Shown here in pieces: positions 5,900 through 11,873 of a DNA stretch of 22,374 nucleotides; the stretch's first letter is position 1, and each line of letters begins with the position of its first letter. The stretch spans positions 1 through 22,374 of the forward strand of contig CAYNLK010000080.1 in the NCBI GenBank assembly GCA_964398055.1, given 5' to 3'. Origin of the DNA: CAYNLK01 sp964398055 (GTDB lineage Bacteria; Chloroflexota; Anaerolineae; 4572-78; J111). The translations under genes were made by a program, and so were the position numbers. Below the pieces are notes generated by a model. That model was not told where the DNA came from and made no database searches. It saw only the letters and a program-made list of their open reading frames with translations.

Positions 5900-6811
5900 A
5901 TGACTAAAAAAGCTGTGTTGATGCTGGCCTACGGCAGTCCTGAAAATGTTGACGGCATGGAATGTTACCTGTCGGATATCCGCGGCGGCCGGCCAATGTC
6001 GCCGGAGTTCATCGACGAATTCAAGCACCGTTATACCCTCATCGGCGGCAAATCGCCCTTGACCGAATTGACCTACGCCCAGGCCAGGGCCGTTAGCGCC
6101 GCGTTGCAGCGCCGCGGCTATGATTGGCCGGTCTACGTGGGCATGCGCCACTGGTCGCCCTGGATCAAAGATACGGTGGCCCAGATGTACCTCAACGGCG
6201 TCGAGGAGGCGGTGGCCATTGTCATGGCCCCCCATTACTCCAAAATGAGCATCGGCAAATATTGGGCCAAAGTCAACGAGGCCCAGGAGGCGCTGGGCAG
6301 CCGGATCAAATTCACCTTTGTCGACTCCTGGTATCGCCAGCCCAGCTTTTTGCAGGCGGTGGAGCAGCATATCCGGGCCGGGCTGGCGAAGTTCCCGCCG
6401 GAAGTCCGGGGCCAGGTCAAAATTGTTTTCTCCGCCCACAGCCTGCCGGCTCGCCTGTTGCAAATGGGCGATCCCTACGATGCTGAACTCAAAGACAACG
6501 CCCGCCTGGTGGCCGAGCGGCTGGGCGACGTTGATTGGATGTTCTCTTACCAGAGCGCGGCCGAAACCGGCGAACCGTGGCTGGGGCCGCAAATCGAGCA
6601 GGTGGTGGTCGACCTGGCCAGGGCGGGCTACAAATATATGCTGGCCGCGCCTATCGGCTTTGTGTGCGACCACGTTGAGATATTGTATGATATCGATATT
6701 GAGGCCAAAAAGATTGCCGCCGAGCACGGTCTGCGGCTGGAACGGATCGAGTCGATGAATACTGCGCCGTTATTCATTGAGGCAGTTACTAATGCCATTT
6801 TGGAGAAGTAA
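5900..6811 (+). CDS. hemH: Ferrochelatase, probably coproporphyrin type (CpfC)
   Basis: The 303-residue protein inserts ferrous iron into a porphyrin. Key residues are His180 in FSAHSLP and Glu260 in CDHVEILYD, equivalent to Bacillus subtilis His183 and Glu264. The N-terminus reads MLAYGSP with Tyr11 where B. subtilis has Tyr13 (AYGTP); enzymes that use protoporphyrin usually have another residue (Met or Leu) there. Together with the hemE-hemH-hemY order and length, this favours the coproporphyrin-dependent branch, though hemQ/chdC is not seen here. AAAGG lies about ten bases before the ATG. The stop overlaps the next start (TAATG), so hemH and hemY are translationally coupled. No iron-sulfur cysteine cluster is visible. 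Confidence 0.95.
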   Translation: MTKKAVLMLAYGSPENVDGMECYLSDIRGGRPMSPEFIDEFKHRYTLIGGKSPLTELTYAQARAVSAALQRRGYDWPVYVGMRHWSPWIKDTVAQMYLNGVEEAVAIVMAPHYSKMSIGKYWAKVNEAQEALGSRIKFTFVDSWYRQPSFLQAVEQHIRAGLAKFPPEVRGQVKIVFSAHSLPARLLQMGDPYDAELKDNARLVAERLGDVDWMFSYQSAAETGEPWLGPQIEQVVVDLARAGYKYMLAAPIGFVCDHVEILYDIDIEAKKIAAEHGLRLERIESMNTAPLFIEAVTNAILEK

Positions 6812-8247
6812 TGCCACACATCACCATCATCGGCGGGGGCATTGCCGGCCTGGCCGCCGCCTTCTACCTGCAAAAGAAAAGCCGTGAAAGCGGGCTCGAC
6901 CTGAACTATACCCTGATCGAGGCCGCGCCCCGGTTTGGCGGCAAGATTGTCACCGAGCACGCCGGCGGTTTTGTCATCGAGGGCGGGCCTGACTCCTTCA
7001 TCACCCAGAAGCCGTGGGGGATGCAGCTTTGCCGCGACCTGGGCGTATCGGATCGAGTCATCCCCACCAACGACCATCGCCGCAACGTTTACGTCCTCAA
7101 CAAAGGCAAACTGACCCCATTTCCGGGCGGGTTTCGCCTGGCAATCCCCACCGAGTTCATTCCCTTTGCTCTCTCGCCGCTGATCTCGCCCTGGGGCAAG
7201 CTGCGCATGGGCATGGAGCTGTTCATCCCGCCCCGGCGGGAGGAGGGCGACGAAAGCCTGGCCAATTTCTTTCGCCGCCGCCTGGGCGCCGAGGCGGTCG
7301 ATAAGATTGCCGGGCCGATGATGGGCGGCATCTACACCGCCGACGCCGAGAATCTCAGCATCCAGAGCACCTTCCCCATGTTCGTGGAGATGGAGCGCAA
7401 ATACGGCAGCCTGATCAAGGCCATGCAGGCCGGCAAAAAGAAGCGGTCATCGGCCGGTCACTCCGACCACAGCCCCAACGGCCAACCGCCGGCGATGTTT
7501 ACCAGTCTCCGCCACGGCATGAGCGAGTTGGTCGAAGCCATTGTCGGCCAGCTTGACGGCGATCTGCGGCCGGGCTGTCGCGTGACCGGCCTGACCTATC
7601 GAGCGCCCGGTTTTGAAATCCGCTTTGACCGGCCGGACGCCCTCCCTCTCGCCACCGACGCGGTGGTGCTGGCCATCCCGGCTTTCCTGGCCGCGGCGCT
7701 GGTTGAGCCGCTCCAGCCCAAACTGGCCGATATGCTCAACCAGATCCGTTACGTCTCCACGGCCAACATCTCCCTGGCCTACCGCTATGACGATATCCGG
7801 CCTCAGCACAATTTGGACGGCTTTGGCTTTATGATCCCCAAGAGCGAAAATCGACCTATTCTGGCCTGTACCTGGACCTCGACCAAGTTCAACTATCGCG
7901 TGCCCAATGACGGCGCGTTGATGCGGGTTTTTGTGGGCGGCGCTGGCCGGGAGCCGTTGGTCGACCTGCCGGACGAGGAACTGGTCGCCCTGGTCCGGGC
8001 CGAAATTGCCGATATCATGGGTGTGACCGCCGCGCCGCTGACGCAGCGGGTTTTTCGCTGGCGCAACGGCAACCCGCAGTATGACGTAGGCCACCTGGAG
8101 CGGGTGGCGGCGATAGAGCAGCTCGCCGCTGCGATCCCCGGCCTCTACCTGACCGGCAGCGCCTTTCGCGGCATCGGTATTCCTGATTGTATCAAAAGCG
8201 CCATGAATACTGTTGACCAGATTCTGGCGCAATTTGAACAGTCTTAA
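6811..8247 (+). CDS. hemY: FAD-dependent protoporphyrinogen/coproporphyrinogen oxidase
   Basis: This 478-residue flavoprotein oxidises the porphyrinogen by six electrons using oxygen. The dinucleotide-binding motif ITIIGGGIAGLAAAFYL is at residues 4-20, followed by IEAAPRFGGKI and EGGPDSFITQKP. The C-terminal FAD-contacting block LTGSAFRGIGIPDCIKSA is near 450-468. The sequence follows HemY of Bacillus, which works on coproporphyrinogen III (CgoX). Lys/Ser-rich residues at about 208-230 form a flexible insert, common in this family. The start overlaps the hemH stop by one base, with GGAG just upstream. Which porphyrinogen it prefers cannot be read from sequence; the context suggests coproporphyrinogen. 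Confidence 0.94.
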   Translation: MPHITIIGGGIAGLAAAFYLQKKSRESGLDLNYTLIEAAPRFGGKIVTEHAGGFVIEGGPDSFITQKPWGMQLCRDLGVSDRVIPTNDHRRNVYVLNKGKLTPFPGGFRLAIPTEFIPFALSPLISPWGKLRMGMELFIPPRREEGDESLANFFRRRLGAEAVDKIAGPMMGGIYTADAENLSIQSTFPMFVEMERKYGSLIKAMQAGKKKRSSAGHSDHSPNGQPPAMFTSLRHGMSELVEAIVGQLDGDLRPGCRVTGLTYRAPGFEIRFDRPDALPLATDAVVLAIPAFLAAALVEPLQPKLADMLNQIRYVSTANISLAYRYDDIRPQHNLDGFGFMIPKSENRPILACTWTSTKFNYRVPNDGALMRVFVGGAGREPLVDLPDEELVALVRAEIADIMGVTAAPLTQRVFRWRNGNPQYDVGHLERVAAIEQLAAAIPGLYLTGSAFRGIGIPDCIKSAMNTVDQILAQFEQS

Positions 8248-8322
8248 ACTGACCCCGACCTGAATCAGCCAAACTATTAAAACGCCTTTCGGCGGTCTAT
8301 TGTTCAAGGAGGACAACACAAT

Positions 8323-9459
8323 ATGACCACGTCCTGGGAACGATTTAAACAGGCAGCCCGGCTAGAGGAACCCGATCAGGTCCCGGTTGCCTTCATCGTC
8401 GATAGCCCCTGGCTACCGGGATATGCCGGGGTCGATACATTGGACTTTTTCCTGCTGCCCGACCTGTGGTTCCAAATCCACCGCGGCTTGCTGGATCGTT
8501 TTCCCGAGGCGGTCTGGATTCCCGGTTTTTGGGTGGAATACGGCATGGCCGCCGAACCGTCGGCGTTTGGAGCGCGGGTTCATTTCCATCACGACCGCCC
8601 GCCTTCTATCGAGCCGGTCGCCACCGACCCCGCTCTGTGGGCTGAGGCGCCGGCAGCCGATCCCTACGAGGCCGGCTTTATGCCGCTGGTGCTACGCCTC
8701 TACAAACACGCTGAAGAGCGGTTGCAGGCCGAGGGGCTGGGCATCAAGATGGTGGCGGCCCGCGGCCCGCTGGTTACGGCCGGGTGGGTGATGGGCATCT
8801 CCGATTTGATGATGGGGCTGGTCAACCAGCCGCAGGTCATCCAGCGCTTTTTGGATACGGTCACCACCACCATTATTCGCTGGCTGCACGCCCAACTGGA
8901 GCAACTCCGCCAGCCGGAGGGGATCATGCTGCTCGACGATATCGTCGGCATGGTCTCGGTTGAGCATTACCAGGAGTTCGTCGCGCCCCACCTGCGGCGT
9001 ATTTTTGACGAATTCGAGGGGCTAATCCGCATCTACCACAACGACACACCCTGCGCTCACCTCTATCCGGCGCTGGCCGAAGCCAACTTCGAGGTGTTCA
9101 ACTTCAGCCACAAGGCCGACATTGGCCAGGTGAAAGCCATTATGGGCAATCGAGTGGCCCTGATGGGCAATGTGCCGCCGCTGGAAGTCGGTGTGCGGGA
9201 GTCGCCGGAGGTGGTGGCCCGCTGGGCCAGGAGCTGCCTGGACAAGGCCGCGGCCGGCGGTGGGCTGATTCTGTCCGTGGGCGGCGGCGTGTCGCCGGGG
9301 ATGCCGGCCGAGAATATCGATGCCATGCTGGCCGCGGCCCGCGCCTGGACTAAACCGTCGCCCGCCGAACTCGCCGCTTTGCGTGAAACCTCCCCCGTGG
9401 CAGCCAATCCTGCCGGCGGCAACAGACCCAGCCAGCGCCGCAGCCGGCGGGATCGCTAA
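8323..9459 (+). CDS. URO-D superfamily protein (uroporphyrinogen decarboxylase-like, not HemE)
   Basis: The 378-residue protein has the URO-D/methyltransferase barrel outline: WERFKQAARLEEPDQVPV at the start, GMVSVEHYQEFVAPHLRRIF around residues 209-228, and the C-terminal LSVGGGVSPGMPAENIDAM at 317-335. It lacks the RQAGRY block needed for uroporphyrinogen decarboxylation. It has YHNDTPC at 238-244 where corrinoid methyltransferases of this superfamily often have an HxCG-type zinc site, so only part of a metal site is conserved. An AAGGAGG site lies ten bases before the ATG. It follows hemY by 75 bases and may be co-transcribed. The Arg-rich tail (SQRRSRRDR) looks unstructured. Function unknown; demethylase or methyltransferase is one option, haem-related chemistry another. 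Confidence 0.8.
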   Translation: MTTSWERFKQAARLEEPDQVPVAFIVDSPWLPGYAGVDTLDFFLLPDLWFQIHRGLLDRFPEAVWIPGFWVEYGMAAEPSAFGARVHFHHDRPPSIEPVATDPALWAEAPAADPYEAGFMPLVLRLYKHAEERLQAEGLGIKMVAARGPLVTAGWVMGISDLMMGLVNQPQVIQRFLDTVTTTIIRWLHAQLEQLRQPEGIMLLDDIVGMVSVEHYQEFVAPHLRRIFDEFEGLIRIYHNDTPCAHLYPALAEANFEVFNFSHKADIGQVKAIMGNRVALMGNVPPLEVGVRESPEVVARWARSCLDKAAAGGGLILSVGGGVSPGMPAENIDAMLAAARAWTKPSPAELAALRETSPVAANPAGGNRPSQRRSRRDR

Positions 9460-9469
9460 GAGGAAAGAA

Positions 9470-10246
9470 TTACCAATGACCCCCTTTGACCTCGCGCAAC
9501 GCCTCTAACCGATCCTGGAGGCAGTGCATCTCTTCATCGACCTCGGCCAGGAAGCGGCCGTAATCGGCCACGTGGTGGGTCGATTGGCCGGTGAGCAACT
9601 GTGAATAGATCGTCCCCAGCAGGGCGATGGTGTTCTCGAGCTGAATTTCAGCCTGGGCGATGGTGTTCTGCCATAACTCCAGCGCGGCCAGTTGCTTCTG
9701 GCGACTGGCCAGGGTGTGGCGCAGTTGGCGGCGCAGCTCCGGATCGGTCTGAGCGGCCAGTTGGGCGGTCAACGCCGCGATGGCCTGGGGAACGGCGACC
9801 AGCTCATTGGGCAGCAAGTCGTGCTGGCGCAGCCTGGCAATCCGCTCGACCAGGGCCTGGATGGCCTCAGTCCATCGCTCAACCTGGGCGGCCAACTGCT
9901 GGCGATGGTCGTAACTGCTTTCCGGGGGAGCCGCCTGGAGCAACTGGGTGATCTTACCCCGGTACAGTTGAGCCTGGGCCAGATAAAAGGCCAACGGTTC
10001 CTCCCGGTGGGGGCGGGCCTCGCCCGGATTGAAGAACAGCCACAGCAACCACAGCCCCCAACTCAAGCCGACCAGCAGCGTTAGCCACCAAAAAAAACCG
10101 AGGAAATAGGTCAACCCGGCCAGGCCGGCCACGCTGACCACATACCAGAGCGGATTCTGGAGCAGCTCTGACCGGACAACCATGAATTGGGTTGTTCCGG
10201 TCACAAACTTTGCCGCTCTTGGCCGGTTGTTCACGGAGAGTTCCAT
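9470..10246 (-). CDS. Two-TM membrane protein with long coiled-coil tail, function unknown
   Basis: The 258-residue protein starts at the ATG at 10246, one base after the stop of the upstream gene (TGACATG) and with GGAG in front. The frame stays open further upstream, but only as overlap with the previous gene. Residues 33-50 and 51-72 are two closely spaced membrane helices, very rich in Trp, Leu and Gly. Residues about 85-258 are charged and Gln/Leu-rich, with heptad-like spacing typical of coiled coil. I do not recognise the family. It is last in a three-gene unit with two other membrane proteins, so an envelope-associated assembly is plausible. Its 3' end converges on the URO-D-like gene with only 10 bases between. 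Confidence 0.75.
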   Translation of the reverse strand: MELSVNNRPRAAKFVTGTTQFMVVRSELLQNPLWYVVSVAGLAGLTYFLGFFWWLTLLVGLSWGLWLLWLFFNPGEARPHREEPLAFYLAQAQLYRGKITQLLQAAPPESSYDHRQQLAAQVERWTEAIQALVERIARLRQHDLLPNELVAVPQAIAALTAQLAAQTDPELRRQLRHTLASRQKQLAALELWQNTIAQAEIQLENTIALLGTIYSQLLTGQSTHHVADYGRFLAEVDEEMHCLQDRLEALREVKGGHW

Positions 10247-10247
10247 G

Positions 10248-10880
10248 TCAGGCTCCGGCGGCGGCCATACCTGGCTGGGCCGGTGGGCTGGCCGCTTCAG
10301 AAATAGGCTCATCGGCCGGCAGGCTGTGCAGATATTTGCACGGGACGAGGTGCACTTTGTCCCAGGGGTTAGCCGGGTTGGTAGGGGGCGGCTCTTGAAC
10401 CCATTGTTTTCGGCCCTTGTCCAGGGCATAGATGAGCGGGCTGTCGGCGCATTTAACCAGGTGGCGGATGGGCCGGCCCTGCTCGAATCGCTGCAATAGC
10501 CTGTCTTCGACCAGGTTGATGCGGCGGTACGGGCCAAAATAGCGGCTGAACGACTCTGAGCTGCTGATCCAGCGCAGCTTGTGGTCTTCCAACAGGTAGA
10601 CCTCCGGCTCACTCCCCTGGAGCAGCATGCCATTGCGAATTACCACCGGCGGGCTGTCGGGCTTGAGCTGGGCCACGCCAAGGCCAAAATTGAGCGGAAT
10701 ATTGACCAGCACCAACAGCACGACCAACACGATCAGAATCTGGCCCAGGCTGCGCCCGCTGTTGTACTCAGGCTGGGGCAGCGGTGCTGAGGAACCGGTT
10801 TCAGTCGGGCCAACGGTCTGATCCGGCAAATCAGCCTGGCTCAGCGCCGGTTTAGCGGGGGCATAAGATTTCTTGTTCAT
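10248..10880 (-). CDS. Single-TM protein with two KxRWI-type repeats, function unknown
   Basis: The 210-residue protein has a Pro-rich cytoplasmic N-terminus, one membrane helix (about residues 47-68, LGQILIVLVVLLVLVNIPL) and an external part. The latter contains two similar units of about 50 residues. The first, from about 85, has EVYLLEDHKLRWISSSESF then LLQRFEQGRPI. The second, from about 138, has LIYALDKGRKQWVQEPPP then YLHSLPADEPI. The aromatic-x-x-x-x-x-x-K-x-W-(I/V) pattern recurs in surface proteins I associate with Chloroflexota, but I know of no assigned function. It sits 20 bases after the upstream gene and one base before the next, clearly in one operon. Confidence 0.75.
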   Translation of the reverse strand: MNKKSYAPAKPALSQADLPDQTVGPTETGSSAPLPQPEYNSGRSLGQILIVLVVLLVLVNIPLNFGLGVAQLKPDSPPVVIRNGMLLQGSEPEVYLLEDHKLRWISSSESFSRYFGPYRRINLVEDRLLQRFEQGRPIRHLVKCADSPLIYALDKGRKQWVQEPPPTNPANPWDKVHLVPCKYLHSLPADEPISEAASPPAQPGMAAAGA

Positions 10881-10900
10881 TGGGGCAACCCTGATTTGAC

Positions 10901-11656
10901 TTACATAACGGCGACAAAGCCGAGCAGCTCGCCGATGCTGACCAGAATATCGCCATAGAAGTTACCACCCAGCTCACGGATTAGCTCAAACTGGGCGCCG
11001 GGATACCCTACAAAGGGCCGCAGCGTCCAGGCCATCTGGCTGCCCACAAAGGCGTAGAGAAAGATCCACAGATAGACCACCACGGAGCGCATCCTACCGC
11101 CGTTCTCCTCGTCCGAGGTTGATAATACGCGCATCCCCCGGCTCAAAAAGATCATCCCAATGATCCCGGCAATGGCAAAGAAGAGCACATTCAGCAGCTT
11201 GAAGAATTGGTAGCCGTTGGTGGTCAATACAAAAAATAAGGTGATGGGGGCCAGGCTCAGCAGCAGTACCCCGGTTACGGTGATGGCCGACAGGACCAGG
11301 GCAATACTCTGCTGCAAGCGCTGGTTTGAACCGAACAGGACGCTGAAAATGTAGAGGGCCGGGATACAAATGAGCAGAGTAACCAGAAAAAGGATCGGCA
11401 GTTTGACGGCCGAGCTGAGGGCCTGCCACAAGCTGTGGGTGGAACCCAACACGGCGCCGTAGGCGGCCAGAAAGGCGCTGCTGGAAACCAGCATAGCCCG
11501 CGTCTTCTCCGGCAGGCCAATGCCGGCCCGCATCTCCTCAAAAAATTGGCGCCGATGGCGCAGAATGGTTTCCACAACGGCAAAATCCTGGGCAAAACTG
11601 CCGGACCATCGCCCAAACTGCTTGTAGGCGTAACTCTTTTGGCTGTAGGTGCTCAT
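10901..11656 (-). CDS. Polytopic membrane protein, conserved, function unknown
   Basis: The 251-residue protein has a soluble N-terminus of about 50 residues and about five to six membrane helices (roughly 54-72, 85-109, 118-145, 152-173, 190-210, possibly 236-250). SQMAWTLRPFVGYPG near 206-220 followed by FELIRELGGNFYGDIL is a pattern I recall from uncharacterised membrane proteins in cyanobacteria and Chloroflexi. SLAPITLFFVLTT near 134-146 is another such block. It starts the three-gene unit. GGAGGT ends six bases before the ATG. Three copies of GACTCCGA lie 70-110 bases upstream and may be regulatory. No enzymatic motif is visible. Confidence 0.78.
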   Translation of the reverse strand: MSTYSQKSYAYKQFGRWSGSFAQDFAVVETILRHRRQFFEEMRAGIGLPEKTRAMLVSSSAFLAAYGAVLGSTHSLWQALSSAVKLPILFLVTLLICIPALYIFSVLFGSNQRLQQSIALVLSAITVTGVLLLSLAPITLFFVLTTNGYQFFKLLNVLFFAIAGIIGMIFLSRGMRVLSTSDEENGGRMRSVVVYLWIFLYAFVGSQMAWTLRPFVGYPGAQFELIRELGGNFYGDILVSIGELLGFVAVM

Positions 11657-11724
11657 TTGTTAACCTCCGTGCTATAAATTTTTTCCTGGCCAAGAGTATT
11701 TACGCCCTTATCTTATTGTAACCT

Positions 11725-11765
11725 GACTCCGAGAAGTGGAAGTGTGACTCCGAAATCGACTCCGA
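11725..11765 (-). promoter_or_regulatory. Three GACTCCGA repeats upstream of the membrane-protein operon
   Basis: GACTCCGA occurs at 11725-11732, 11746-11753 and 11758-11765 (start-to-start 21 and 12 bases). A TACAAT-like -10 for leftward transcription lies just downstream at about 11717-11722. The same octamer, inverted, occurs at 16207-16214 before the ATPase gene at 16193, and GGACTCC is the core of the 770-835 array. It could be a binding site or simply another repeat family. The rest of the gap to 11873 has degenerate short repeats and CCCGTAA twice. Confidence 0.35.
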
Positions 11766-11873
11766 ATTAAGCATTTCGAGTGTTCGTGTGGCGTGGTGCG
11801 TATCTCGTGTCAAAACCTTTATGCAGCCCGTAACCCGTAATACCTTTGGGAGAATTGAAATATTGGAACATCT

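Noticed and set aside
5867..6727. 286-codon open frame on the minus strand opposite hemH
   Set aside because: It is the complement of the ferrochelatase gene with low-complexity His/Gly/Gln-rich translation and no ribosome site.
7447..8319. 290-codon open frame opposite hemY
   Set aside because: It mirrors the hemY coding sequence; no family features.
9477..9508. Ten-codon frame MTPFDLAQRL with a GAGGAAAG site after the URO-D-like gene
   Set aside because: It stops almost at once and lies opposite the 3' end of a real minus-strand gene; it may be a remnant of a lost downstream gene but cannot be supported.
10247..10633. N-terminal extension of the two-TM protein reaching back to 10633
   Set aside because: This part overlaps the well-supported upstream gene in another frame and reads as low-complexity Ser/Arg; the ATG at 10246 right after the stop is the natural start.
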